DNA of 64,000 nucleotides from positions 1-64,000 of the forward strand of contig CAZGAU010000001.1 of the NCBI GenBank assembly GCA_964523725.1. The letters are read 5' to 3'. The position numbers and the translations under genes were made by a program. The stretch's first letter is position 1; each line of letters starts with the position of its first letter. Origin of the DNA: JADJNW01 sp964523725 (GTDB lineage: Bacteria; Bacteroidota; Bacteroidia; Chitinophagales; Saprospiraceae). Positions 9,309 to 19,323 of the stretch are shown one piece after another. The notes below the pieces were generated by a model that was not told where the DNA came from, searched no databases, and was given only the letters and a program-made list of their open reading frames with translations.

Positions 9309-11678
9309 TTATTCTGATCTTAATGATTTTACCGGATTTGCCATAGCGGCACGGATTGCCTGAAAACTCAAGGTTAAAACGGCAATTACCAAAGCAAGAA
9401 TTCCGGCTGCAACAAATACCCACCACTGCAATTCGATCCGATAGGCAAAATCCTCTAGCCAGGAATTCATCGCCCACCAGGCAAGCGGAAAGGCTACACC
9501 ATTGGCAATCAGAACCAAACGAATAAAGTCTTTTGACAATAAAGTTGCAATATTGGAAATGGAAGCACCCAGCACTTTGCGAATACCGATTTCCTTGGTG
9601 CGTTGTTCTACGGTGAAAACGACCAGGCCTAATAATCCAAGACAAGCAATAAACAATGTAAGCAATGTAAAAAAGCTGATTGCCCGGCTCAGAACACGTT
9701 CTTTAGCAGCCAGTTCGGCAAAATTCTCATCCAGGAAATGATAGCGAATCGGATCTTCCAGACCAAACTGAGCCCAGGATTGCTGCATTTTACTCAGAAA
9801 GCCTGAAATATCTTGCCCTCGAAGCTTTATTGCCAAATTGTATCCATCGGGTCGGTAACTCAGTGCCGTCGGTTCGATTTGTTGACGAAGTGACTGAAAA
9901 TTAAAGTCTTGCACTACCCCAATCACCGTTTGACCGTAGCCGACATCCGCGCCAATCGGATTCTCCAGCCCCAATGCTGCCACCGCCGCTTCATTCAGGA
10001 TGATCGCTGCACTATCGGAAGCAAGATTTTTATTGAAATTGCGTCCTTCCACGAGTCGCAGTCCCAGCGTCGGAATGTACTGATCGTCGGCGGGAAAAGT
10101 CTGGATCGTCATATCATCTGGCATTTCCGGGGTTTTGTAAGTGTACATCCATACGCTCCTGCCCGCAGGAATACGACTGCTGAAACTGGTGCTTACCACC
10201 TGCGATTGCTGCTCCAATTTTTGCCGGAAAACCTCTTTTTTTTCTTCCAAATCGCCGACATTATCTATAATCAAGACGCCCTCCTGATCGAAACCCTTAT
10301 CGCTATGTTGTAAAAAATGCAATTGCTGATACACCACCATACTACAAACAATCAATGCAATGGCAATCGTGAATTGCACGACCACCAGGCTACCTCGCAG
10401 TCCTTTATTTCCACCCAATGTCGTATCGCCTTTCAGTACTTTTACAGGTCGGAAAGAAGTCAGGTAAAATGACGGATAAAGCCCTGCTAATAAACCAATT
10501 GCCACAGAAAACGCAATTAATAAAGCCGGTTGATACCAGTTGAAAAAGAGCGATTCGCTGAGTTCGCTGCCGGTAATTTGCTGGAACATCCAGAGCATAG
10601 CCTCAATTAATCCGACCGCCACCAGCATAGCCAAAAAGGAAAACAGCACCGATTCTAACAGGAATTGCCGCACCAATCCACTTTTTCTAAGTCCCAAGGT
10701 CTTTTTAATGCCTACTTCCTTCGCGCGGATGGAGGAACGCGCCGTGCTGAGATTAATGTAATTAATACTTGCAATAAGAATTAAAAAAACACCTATTATA
10801 CCCAAAACCCTTACCTGAGTGGGGTTTCCACCAGCCGATAGTTCAAATTTATAATCTGAATGTAAATAAATATCATGTAATGGCTGAATAAAAAACTTCA
10901 CCGCGCTGTTGCCGGCGTACCAACTTTCAAAAGTACCCTCTGAATTGGTTGTTGGAAATACCTTTTCCCGAAGTAATTGATCCAAAAAGCTTCGCAGATC
11001 GGCTTCCGTAGCACCTGGTTTTAGTCTTACATAATTATAGACCGCCGCCGAAGTCCAGCGAACTTTAAGCTCTTCGTCCGGTGCTTTTGGCATCAGAATA
11101 GTGGGTTCGAGATGGGACTTTTGTAATGTTTTTTCCAGTACCGCAGCAACTTTATAACTTTCTTTTTCTTTACCAATTGTAATAATTTTTCCGATCGCTG
11201 ATTCTTGTCCAAAATATTTTTCCGCAAGATCCGCCGAAAGGATCAATTCATCCGGCGCCAAGCCCGAAGCAGGTATAAAGCCTTCTTTTACAGGAAAAGC
11301 AAATACCTGAAAAAATGCGGAATCAATCTCCAAAACGCCCGGCTCCTCATAGTTCCGGTTATTTACTTGTACCGGAACGGGGCGAAAATAACTGTCAAGT
11401 GCAGTGGCATGCGCCACATCTTTACATTCCGTTTTTAAATGATAGGCCAGTTGCTCTTGACTACAAGCAAAGCCGCCCATGCTGTAAAAATCGGTTGCCA
11501 CGCGGTATATCCGCTCCGAATTCGGGAAAAACCGGTCGTAATGCAACTCCTGATAGACGTATAAAAACAAAATAAACGAAGCCGCAATACCCACGGAAAG
11601 CCCCCCCAGATTGAGGATGGAATAAACAGGCGATTTAAATAAATTCCGCCAGGCTATTTTAATTTGATTCTTCCACAT
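9309..11678 (-). CDS. MacB/FtsX-type ABC transporter permease, array member P4
   Basis: At 789 residues this is the shortest member. It is the promoter-proximal gene of the P4-P3-P2 operon, preceded by an 89-bp AT-rich spacer (11679-11767) that could hold its promoter. The first core is INYINLSTARSSIRAKEVGIKKTLG and the second is VEQRTKEIGIRKVLGASISNIATLL. The first periplasmic region is divergent and carries a FACSQEQLAYHLKTECKDVA stretch with two cysteines, which could form a periplasmic disulfide. It ends in ANPVKSLRSE, with Lys in place of Glu/Asp at the penultimate motif position. Confidence 0.92.
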   Translation of the reverse strand: MWKNQIKIAWRNLFKSPVYSILNLGGLSVGIAASFILFLYVYQELHYDRFFPNSERIYRVATDFYSMGGFACSQEQLAYHLKTECKDVAHATALDSYFRPVPVQVNNRNYEEPGVLEIDSAFFQVFAFPVKEGFIPASGLAPDELILSADLAEKYFGQESAIGKIITIGKEKESYKVAAVLEKTLQKSHLEPTILMPKAPDEELKVRWTSAAVYNYVRLKPGATEADLRSFLDQLLREKVFPTTNSEGTFESWYAGNSAVKFFIQPLHDIYLHSDYKFELSAGGNPTQVRVLGIIGVFLILIASINYINLSTARSSIRAKEVGIKKTLGLRKSGLVRQFLLESVLFSFLAMLVAVGLIEAMLWMFQQITGSELSESLFFNWYQPALLIAFSVAIGLLAGLYPSFYLTSFRPVKVLKGDTTLGGNKGLRGSLVVVQFTIAIALIVCSMVVYQQLHFLQHSDKGFDQEGVLIIDNVGDLEEKKEVFRQKLEQQSQVVSTSFSSRIPAGRSVWMYTYKTPEMPDDMTIQTFPADDQYIPTLGLRLVEGRNFNKNLASDSAAIILNEAAVAALGLENPIGADVGYGQTVIGVVQDFNFQSLRQQIEPTALSYRPDGYNLAIKLRGQDISGFLSKMQQSWAQFGLEDPIRYHFLDENFAELAAKERVLSRAISFFTLLTLFIACLGLLGLVVFTVEQRTKEIGIRKVLGASISNIATLLSKDFIRLVLIANGVAFPLAWWAMNSWLEDFAYRIELQWWVFVAAGILALVIAVLTLSFQAIRAAMANPVKSLRSE

Positions 11679-11767
11679 GGTATTATATTTTAAAAATTTA
11701 TTTAGTTCATAGCTTTATTATTACACAACTATTACATTTCAATCAAATACATGATGAAGCAATTCAA

Positions 11768-14182
11768 TTACTCTGTTTTTAAAGAATCCACCGGATTGGC
11801 CGTAGCTGCCCGTATAGCTTGAAAACTCACCGTCAGCAAGGCTATTGTAACCGCGCCGACACCTGCTATTGCAAACATCCACCATTGAATATCAATGCGG
11901 AACGCAAAATCCTGCAACCAGCGGTTCATCGCCCACCAGGCAATCGGAAAAGCAAAGATCACGGCGATTATTACCAGTTTTACAAAATCTTTGGAAAGTA
12001 GCGTGATAATATTTGAAACATTGGCGCCCAGTACTTTACGTATGCCAATTTCTTTGGTACGGCGCTCGCTCATAAATGCCGCCAGCGCAAACATGCCCAA
12101 ACAGGCAATAAATAGCGCCAGGAGGGTAAAGTAACTGAATAAGGTACCCATGCGGGTTTCCTTGCGATAGAGTTCTGCAAAAGCCTCATCAAGGAAGAAA
12201 TATTCGAATGGTCGATCCGGCGATACTTCCGACCATTTTTCGGTGAAAAGCTGAATGGTTTGTGCCAGATTTGCCGTTTCCAGCCGCACCACGAAGTTGT
12301 CGATATAATAACTTTCCGGGGAAACGGTAATTACTACCGGATCAATCGGATGGTGCAAGGATTTCATATGAAAATTTTTCACAATGCCAATGATCCCGCC
12401 TGCTTTCGGATCTCGCGCCACATCACTGCTGACACGCATTCCCTCGATTTCTTCGATACCATATTTTTCGGCAGCCGCTTCATTGATCAGGAATGCTGAT
12501 TGCTTGTCGCTAATCGAATTCGCCCGGAAATCCCTGCCTTGCACCACCTCCATTTTCATGGTGCGCAGAAAATCCTCATCCACCAGCAGTACCGGTATAT
12601 CAGCTTCTATATTTTTACCTTTACCTTCTATCTTTGCCGGAAAATCGTAATAACCGCCCTCCCAGGGGAAATTGGACAAGGCCGACACAGAAACCACGCC
12701 GGAAATAGTTGATAATGTGTTTTTTATAGTTTCATAATTTTGTTGCACCGCTTCATCACGGATGGGAATCACCAGCGTTTGCTCAGGTTGCAAGCCCAGA
12801 TCTTTTTTCTGAATGAAGGAAAGTTGGTACTGTACGATTACCGTAGCGACGATCAGCGCAATGGCAACGGTGAATTGGAATACAACAAATGAATTTTTAA
12901 AAGAAAAGCCAGAGAATTTGCGGGATACATTGACATGCTCGGATTTGAGAATGCCGCCCAACTGAAAACGGAACAAAGCAAGCGCCGGGAATAAAGAAAT
13001 CAACACCGCGATCAATGCGACCGTTCCTATCACGCCCAGCCCAAGCATGATGTTGCGTTCATCCCAAAACACTAATTGTTTTTCCAGGATATTATTAAAT
13101 GTTGGTAAAAAACTATTTACTAAAAATAAAGCAAATGTGAATGCGATTACTAAATAAATAGCGCTTTCGGTAAACATTTGTAATAAAATCTGCCGGTTTT
13201 GAGCGCCCAGCACGCGTCGCATCCCGATTTCGCGCAGCCTTTGTATCAAACGCGACAGCGCCAGATTGATGTAATTGACACAAGCAATCGCCAAAATCAT
13301 TACAGCAATTACAATAAGAATGTAAAGATACGCAGGGCGTACGCTTGCCGCCAGGTCGCCTTCCAGTGCTGTAAAATGCATTTCTTTCAACGGTTGATAC
13401 TGAAAATCATACATTTCCTGTAGATGTTCCAGCATATTTTTTTCTTCAAAATCACCCATACGCTGCCGGACTGGTTCAATGGATTGACCTTCAGCCAGTT
13501 TTACAAAAGTCTGCATCGGCGGATAATGCCAGGATTTACCGGAGTTTAACACCCAAGAGCCCATTACATTATTAATAGCGGGCATAGCAGCCACAAAATC
13601 AAATTGCAAACTGGACGTGCCGGGCAGGTCTTCAACGACCGCCGTAATCACAAAGCTGTGCTTGTTGTCAATTTCCAAGGTTTTTCCGATGGGGTCGGCA
13701 TCTCCGAAATAGCGCTTCACCGTTTCCTGAGTAAGTACGAGCGAATTGGGAGCCATCAAAGCCCGGGCGGGATTACCTTTTTCAAATTGGAATGAAAACA
13801 TCGTAAAAAACAGAGAATCAGCAAAGTAGAAATCTTTTTCCTGGAATAAGGTATTGTTTTCAGGATTTTTCACGGAGACGCTGTAAGGAAAATAGCGCAC
13901 AACCTGCTCCAACTCAGGAAAAGCCGTCTGCAATCGCGGCGCCAGTGGCGGGAAGGCATTGGCCAAATGACGGAAGCCATCTTCCGTTTTTTCCATCGTT
14001 GTTACTCTATAAATTCGATCCGCATCATCATGGAATGTATCATATTGCCATTCATTATTTACAAAAAGTAATATCAACAAACAACAAGCAATACCGGCAG
14101 ACAAACCCATGATATTTGTTAAAGCATAGCCTTTAAATCTCCAGATAGAGCGAAGCGCAATTTTAAAATAATTATAGATCAT
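11768..14182 (-). CDS. MacB/FtsX-type ABC transporter permease, array member P5
   Basis: 804 residues. The first FtsX core is VNYINLALSRLIQRLREIGMRRVLGAQ and the second is ERRTKEIGIRKVLGANVSNIITLLSKDF. The region after the N-terminal TM keeps the family hallmark YDTFHDDADRIYRV. It is separated from P6 by 93 bp holding an 18-bp palindrome (14196-14213) close to this start codon, so it may be separately regulated. The C-terminus is ANPVDSLKTE. The periplasmic domains differ strongly from P4 and P6 while the last 120 residues are nearly superimposable. Confidence 0.92.
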   Translation of the reverse strand: MIYNYFKIALRSIWRFKGYALTNIMGLSAGIACCLLILLFVNNEWQYDTFHDDADRIYRVTTMEKTEDGFRHLANAFPPLAPRLQTAFPELEQVVRYFPYSVSVKNPENNTLFQEKDFYFADSLFFTMFSFQFEKGNPARALMAPNSLVLTQETVKRYFGDADPIGKTLEIDNKHSFVITAVVEDLPGTSSLQFDFVAAMPAINNVMGSWVLNSGKSWHYPPMQTFVKLAEGQSIEPVRQRMGDFEEKNMLEHLQEMYDFQYQPLKEMHFTALEGDLAASVRPAYLYILIVIAVMILAIACVNYINLALSRLIQRLREIGMRRVLGAQNRQILLQMFTESAIYLVIAFTFALFLVNSFLPTFNNILEKQLVFWDERNIMLGLGVIGTVALIAVLISLFPALALFRFQLGGILKSEHVNVSRKFSGFSFKNSFVVFQFTVAIALIVATVIVQYQLSFIQKKDLGLQPEQTLVIPIRDEAVQQNYETIKNTLSTISGVVSVSALSNFPWEGGYYDFPAKIEGKGKNIEADIPVLLVDEDFLRTMKMEVVQGRDFRANSISDKQSAFLINEAAAEKYGIEEIEGMRVSSDVARDPKAGGIIGIVKNFHMKSLHHPIDPVVITVSPESYYIDNFVVRLETANLAQTIQLFTEKWSEVSPDRPFEYFFLDEAFAELYRKETRMGTLFSYFTLLALFIACLGMFALAAFMSERRTKEIGIRKVLGANVSNIITLLSKDFVKLVIIAVIFAFPIAWWAMNRWLQDFAFRIDIQWWMFAIAGVGAVTIALLTVSFQAIRAATANPVDSLKTE

Positions 14183-14195
14183 GGTCTTAGGTTTT

Positions 14196-14213
14196 ATGAT
14201 TTCACGAAATCAT
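14196..14213. promoter_or_regulatory. 18-bp palindrome just upstream of permease P5
   Basis: atgatttc-ac-gaaatcat is a perfect 8-bp inverted repeat with a 2-base centre, 14 bp before the P5 start codon on the minus strand. The flanking string aggttttatgat occurs twice in the same spacer (near 14190 and 14264). An operator is a plausible reading; no T-run supports a terminator. Confidence 0.4.
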
Positions 14214-14275
14214 GTTTTCAGCTTCCAAAGCAGTATTTCACATCTCCACATTACATCATTCCAGGTTTTATGATA

Positions 14276-16693
14276 TTACTCGGTTTTAATACTATTCACC
14301 GGATCAGCCATAGCCGCTCGAATAGCTTGAGAACTTACTGTAATTAAAGCAATTACAATCGCTGCTAAACTGGCTATTGCAAACATCCACCATTTAAGTT
14401 CAATTCGATACGCAAAATCATCCAGCCAGGTATTCATTCCCCACCAGCTGATGGGTAAGGCTAACACAACAGAGATGAGTACTAATCTGACAAAATCTTT
14501 GGAAATTAAAGTTACAATCTGCTCCACGCTGGCGCCCAACACTTTACGTATGCCAATTTCCTTGGTTCGTTGGCGGATGGCAAAAGCGGTGATGGCAAAC
14601 AAACCCAGACAGGCTATAAAAATCACCACCCCCGAAAACAGCATCAGCAGCCAGCTGCGCCGGATATCATTTTCATAAAACCGTTGGAATTGTTCATCCA
14701 GAAAGTTTAATTCTATCGGGTTTTCAGGATCAAATTTATTATTGACAGCAGCAAGCGCAGCTGTAGTTTTTGTCATATCTTTTGTATTGATTTTCAGAGT
14801 ATAATAATCGATATTATGAATCGGGTTTTTCCAATTGCCGATTACCATGGGTTTGATGCGTTGTCGAATATCCTCAAAATGGAAATCGGCGACCACGCCG
14901 GTCACGCGCGCCCGAAAAGCCGGATCAAAATTCTCCAGATTGCCACTCCAGTTAACTACCGGAATTTCAACAGTTTGTCCGATTGGATTGTCCAGCCCGA
15001 GGGCTTCTACGGCCGATTGATTGAGCAAAACGGTGGAAGAATCGGCGGGAATACCGGAGAAGCTTTTCCCCACAGTTAACTGAATATCAAAGGTTTTTAA
15101 AAAATCTTCATCGGCGCCGATGAAAATCATGTCTTTCGGCAGCGAAGCGCCTTCCTTGTGTACATTGGCAATCGGATAGTTCTTCCATTCGCCGGGTACT
15201 CTGGAAGAAACCGACACGGATTGCACTTCCGGCAAACGATAAAATTCTTGCTTAATTGCCTGAAATTGAGAACGTAACGCACCGCTATTGATATCCACCA
15301 CCACCAGTCCATCGAGGTCAAAGCCGAGCGATTTGTCTTTTAAAAAGCGCATTTGCTGATAAAAAATAGTGGCACAGGCGAGCAGGGCAATCGCCATAGT
15401 AAATTGTACTACCGTGGCTACCCGGCGAATACTCCAGCGTTCCCCGGAAGGTTGAAGGTTACGAATCGCCAGCACTGGCGCGGTTCTCGTGGCAATCCAG
15501 GCCGGATAAGCAGTAGATAAAAGTACGACGCCGATAGTTGCCACAGCAATAATTCCAATTTGCATCGGAGAAACCATTGCCCAGTCAAACTGGCGATTCA
15601 TTAATTGTGAAATGCCGTCTTTCGTAAGTGAAATAATGCCAATTGCCAGGATTAAAGAGGCCAGTGTCATCATAAAACTTTCGGTGAGAAACTGCCCGAG
15701 GAGTTGCTTTCGAGTAGCGCCAATGGTTTTGTGAATACCAATGTCATGGGCACGTTGCAGAAAAGAGACATTGACCAAACCAGCATAATTAAAACAAGCC
15801 ACCAGCAGAATAACTAGCGCAATAAGCGCAAACATACGCACATGAAAAGCACTGCCTTTCTCCTGATTAATTTCGCCTTCTATTTCGGCAGCATAGAGAT
15901 GAATATCGGAGACCGGCTGGAGTTTAAAAGTGCTATTAAATGGTTCGCTCTTATCCCAATGCTCTTTTGCAAGCGCCGTTATTTTTTGTTCAATTGCCTG
16001 AAAATCAGCATCGGGTCTAATTTTAAAATAAGTAACAAAGGAATTATCAACCCAATTGGTCGCTTTGTATTCATTCCACCAGTTGAATGCCGCCGCTGCA
16101 GTTTGTTCTGGCACGATCAAATCCGCATCGAGATGGGAATCTTTGGGGAAATTTTCAATGACGCCTCCTACAACACCCTGGAAAACATTGGTTCTCAACT
16201 CTTTCTGAAAAGCGGTTTCTTTGCCAAAATATTTTTCCTTGAGCCTTTGTTGCAAAACCACGCTGTTAGGCTGGGAAAAAACAGTAGCCGCCGAACCCTC
16301 CGTAAATGACATTGGGAAAATCTCGAAAAAATTGGAATCAACGGCAGTGATCCGTTCGTATTGGCGCTCGGCAAGGTTATTTCCGACCGTCAAGCGTCCC
16401 ATGACAAGTAATTGAGTCACCTTTTCTATTTCAGGAAATTGTTGACTCGCTGCTATGCCTAATTGCGGCCCGGTAGATGCAATCTCTCTGATTTTTCCTT
16501 CTTCGTCTTTTTCAACCTGCAATAAACGATAAACTCCAGGGTACTGCTTATCAAAATTCAACTCGCTGCCCACCCAGGCACTCAGCACAATAAAACAAAA
16601 GAATCCAAGGGTAAGCGCCAGCACATTAAGCACGGTATAACGCTTGTGATTCCACATATAACGAACCGCCAGTTTAAGGTTTGTCTTCCACAT
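14276..16693 (-). CDS. MacB/FtsX-type ABC transporter permease, array member P6 (divergent)
   Basis: 805 residues, and the most divergent member at its N-terminus. TM1 is LGFFCFIVLSAWVG, and the usual YDxFHxxxxRIYRV hallmark is degraded to FDKQYPGVYRLLQV. The first coupling motif is HDIGIHKTIGA instead of REVGIRKVxGA. The second FtsX core stays canonical (IRQRTKEIGIRKVLGASVEQIVTLISKDF). The C-terminus is ADPVNSIKTE. It is preceded by a 56-bp spacer after P7. The preserved C-terminal half with a diverged N-terminal half suggests specialised substrate handling, or an older duplication. Confidence 0.92.
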   Translation of the reverse strand: MWKTNLKLAVRYMWNHKRYTVLNVLALTLGFFCFIVLSAWVGSELNFDKQYPGVYRLLQVEKDEEGKIREIASTGPQLGIAASQQFPEIEKVTQLLVMGRLTVGNNLAERQYERITAVDSNFFEIFPMSFTEGSAATVFSQPNSVVLQQRLKEKYFGKETAFQKELRTNVFQGVVGGVIENFPKDSHLDADLIVPEQTAAAAFNWWNEYKATNWVDNSFVTYFKIRPDADFQAIEQKITALAKEHWDKSEPFNSTFKLQPVSDIHLYAAEIEGEINQEKGSAFHVRMFALIALVILLVACFNYAGLVNVSFLQRAHDIGIHKTIGATRKQLLGQFLTESFMMTLASLILAIGIISLTKDGISQLMNRQFDWAMVSPMQIGIIAVATIGVVLLSTAYPAWIATRTAPVLAIRNLQPSGERWSIRRVATVVQFTMAIALLACATIFYQQMRFLKDKSLGFDLDGLVVVDINSGALRSQFQAIKQEFYRLPEVQSVSVSSRVPGEWKNYPIANVHKEGASLPKDMIFIGADEDFLKTFDIQLTVGKSFSGIPADSSTVLLNQSAVEALGLDNPIGQTVEIPVVNWSGNLENFDPAFRARVTGVVADFHFEDIRQRIKPMVIGNWKNPIHNIDYYTLKINTKDMTKTTAALAAVNNKFDPENPIELNFLDEQFQRFYENDIRRSWLLMLFSGVVIFIACLGLFAITAFAIRQRTKEIGIRKVLGASVEQIVTLISKDFVRLVLISVVLALPISWWGMNTWLDDFAYRIELKWWMFAIASLAAIVIALITVSSQAIRAAMADPVNSIKTE

Positions 16694-16749
16694 GATGTCT
16701 TTTGTTTTATAGTTAAATAATGTAATAGGTGCTATCGTTTGTCACCCGG

Positions 16750-19125
16750 TCACTCAGTCTTTAAAGAATCCACCGGATTTGCCACTGCCGCCCGGATCGC
16801 CTGAAAACTCACAGTTATTAAGGCGATCAGAACCGCTGCTGCTCCTGCTATGGCAAAAATCCACCAACTGATTTGGGTGCGATACGCAAAGTCTTCCAGC
16901 CATTTGCTCATGCCCCACCAGGCCAGCGGAAAAGCAATGACTGCCGCAATCAACACCAGTTTGATAAAATCCTTGGAAAGCATGGCCGCAATACCCGTCA
17001 CCGAAGCGCCCAGCACCTTGCGGATGCCGATTTCTTTGGTGCGCTGCGCAGCAATGTAGGCGGATAATCCCAGCAAGCCAAGGCAGGCGATAAAGATGGC
17101 CAAAGCCGAGAAAACGATAAAAATCTGCCCCATGCGCTGCTCTTTTTCGTACAATTCCCGATAGTTTTCATCCAGGAATGTGTAATCAAACGGCGATGCC
17201 GGTACAAATTCTTTCCAGAGGTTTTGAATCGAATTTATAGTGTTATTTACTTCGCCCGCTTGCAGCCGAATCGCAATATGTGAGGAAATCCACCGGGTAT
17301 GCATCATCACCAGTGGTTTGATTTTATGATGTAATGATTCAAAATTAAAATCTTTTACGACTCCGATCACCGGACCTTTAATAAAGTCGCCGTAATTGAG
17401 CTGCTTACCGATCGGATCGTCCCAGCCCAGCGCTTTGGCCGCGGTCTCGTTGATAATAAAAGCCGAAGAATCAGATGCGAGCTCTGGTGAGAAGTTTCGC
17501 CCGGCCGCCAATTCCATGCCCAGTGCGTCCAGGAATTGATTGTCCACAAAGGTGTAAGACAAAGATGTTTCTTTATAATTCGCGGGTTGTTCGGGAAAAA
17601 ACAAGCTCGAATCGTAACCCTTACCTGGCAAATTTTGTGCCGCGGCGGCCTTCTTCACCTGCGGGAGCGCACGCACCTGATCCAGGAAAGTATTATAATT
17701 TTGTCCAAGCGCATTTGCTCGATTGATCACCAATACTTGTTCTTTGTCAAAGCCCAGTCGCTCATTTTGTAAAAAATTCAGTTGTCGCCAGACTACCAAA
17801 GTACCGATAATCAAGCCGGTAGAAATACAAAACTGCGTGACTACCAGGCTTTTACGCAGCCAATCTCGACCATCTATTTTCAAAACGCTCCCTCGTAGCA
17901 CCTGCAACGGTGTAAACGACGACAGAAACAAAGCCGGGAAAGACCCAGCCAAAATGGTCACCAGCAACGCAAGCCCTGCCAGCACGAGTACCGTGACAGG
18001 CGAACTCAGTAAATCGAGGCGCAATTCTTTACCGGCAAAATCATTAAACGCCGGAAGTACCAAACGAGCCAACACAACGGCAGCTATTACCGCCACCAAC
18101 ACATACAAAAGCGACTCGGCAAAAAACTGCCGGATCAGCTGATAACGCTGCGATCCTAGTACCTTGCGTACGCCCACTTCGCGTGCCCGCATCAGCGAAC
18201 GTGCCGTTGCGAGATTAATGAAATTAATACAGGCAAGTAATAATATAATAAATGCTATAATGGAAAATAAATAAACATAAGAAATATTACCATTGGGTTC
18301 CAGTTCTGCTTCCAGATTTGATTTCAGGTGAATATCCAGCATAGGTTGCAGCGGAAAACTGGAGTAATTATTGCCTGTTAAAAAATCATCTTCCAGGATA
18401 TTTTCATTTACATACGCCTGAAATTTCCGGTCCAGTTCCTGTGCGTTGCTGCCGGGATGCAGTGCCACATAGGTATAAACTGTGGCATAACCCCAGCCGT
18501 CCTTACGTTCTTCCACGTAAGACAGCGTTTTGATGGGTGCCAGAAAGTCGAAATGAAAGTGCGATTGCGCCGGAAAATCTTCCACAACCCCGGTTACCCG
18601 GAAGGTTTTACCATCGTTGCGCTCAATGAACTGCCCCACCGCATTTTGATTCGGGAAATATTTTTCGGCAGATTTTTTGGTCAACACCATCGCGTCTTCC
18701 GTTTCCAGCACCGTTTCGGGATTACCGGAGATAAAATTGATTTTAAAAACATTAAAAAAGTCATTATCAACAAACAATATATTTTGTTCCCGGATAAAAT
18801 CATTATCTTTTTTAAACGTAAGCCCTCCGGCTACAAACTGCGTGGCATGCTTCACTTCAGGAAAGTCCTTTTCCAGCGTGGTTCCCACGGGCACCGGAAT
18901 GACAGGAATATTCCATTCATTATCGCCGTAGCGCGCTTTCCATAATACGCGGTAAATGTTTTCTGAATTTGAGTGAAAGCGATCATAAGAAACTTCATCT
19001 TTTACCCAGAGAAAAATCAGGAAACAAACCGCGATCCCAATCGTCAGCCCTGCTACATTGATCAGTGTGTACCCCTTGTGTTTCGCCATGTTTCGGGAGG
19101 CAATCTTGAAATAATTCTTCCACAT
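16750..19125 (-). CDS. MacB/FtsX-type ABC transporter permease, array member P7
   Basis: 791 residues. The first FtsX core is INFINLATARSLMRAREVGVRKVLGSQ and the second is AAQRTKEIGIRKVLGASVTGIAAMLSKDF. The C-terminal 120 residues are very like those of P1 (both have KLVLIAAVIAFP and a WWGMS-type segment). That suggests P1 and P7 are closer relatives or exchanged this part by gene conversion. Upstream lies the GTGTTATG microrepeat and the first assembly gap, so its promoter region is incomplete here. It ends in ANPVDSLKTE. Confidence 0.92.
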   Translation of the reverse strand: MWKNYFKIASRNMAKHKGYTLINVAGLTIGIAVCFLIFLWVKDEVSYDRFHSNSENIYRVLWKARYGDNEWNIPVIPVPVGTTLEKDFPEVKHATQFVAGGLTFKKDNDFIREQNILFVDNDFFNVFKINFISGNPETVLETEDAMVLTKKSAEKYFPNQNAVGQFIERNDGKTFRVTGVVEDFPAQSHFHFDFLAPIKTLSYVEERKDGWGYATVYTYVALHPGSNAQELDRKFQAYVNENILEDDFLTGNNYSSFPLQPMLDIHLKSNLEAELEPNGNISYVYLFSIIAFIILLLACINFINLATARSLMRAREVGVRKVLGSQRYQLIRQFFAESLLYVLVAVIAAVVLARLVLPAFNDFAGKELRLDLLSSPVTVLVLAGLALLVTILAGSFPALFLSSFTPLQVLRGSVLKIDGRDWLRKSLVVTQFCISTGLIIGTLVVWRQLNFLQNERLGFDKEQVLVINRANALGQNYNTFLDQVRALPQVKKAAAAQNLPGKGYDSSLFFPEQPANYKETSLSYTFVDNQFLDALGMELAAGRNFSPELASDSSAFIINETAAKALGWDDPIGKQLNYGDFIKGPVIGVVKDFNFESLHHKIKPLVMMHTRWISSHIAIRLQAGEVNNTINSIQNLWKEFVPASPFDYTFLDENYRELYEKEQRMGQIFIVFSALAIFIACLGLLGLSAYIAAQRTKEIGIRKVLGASVTGIAAMLSKDFIKLVLIAAVIAFPLAWWGMSKWLEDFAYRTQISWWIFAIAGAAAVLIALITVSFQAIRAAVANPVDSLKTE

Positions 19126-19136
19126 AGTTATAAATT

Positions 19137-19268
19137 GTGTTATGGTGTTATGNNNNNNNNNNNNNNNNNNNNNNNNNNNNNNNNNNNNNNNNNNNNNNNN
19201 NNNNNNNNNNNNNNNNNNNNNNNNNNNNNNNNNNNNNNNNNNNNNNNNNNNNGTGTTATGGTGTTATG
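19137..19268. repeat. 8-bp microrepeat (gtgttatg) flanking a scaffold gap
   Basis: Two gtgttatg units at 19137-19152 and two identical units at 19253-19268 flank the run of N. The true copy number is unknown. The same string in reverse complement (caccataacac) occurs at 1830-1876 near the other end of the permease array. Confidence 0.7.
19153..19252. other. Assembly gap (100 N)
   Basis: Exactly 100 unknown bases, a conventional placeholder length. It lies between permeases P7 and P8. The real distance and any promoter or missing sequence here cannot be judged. Confidence 0.95.
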
Positions 19269-19323
19269 ATTTTTATTTACTTGAATTAATAAATATACGC
19301 GCTCCCATCTCAAAGTCTCCAAA

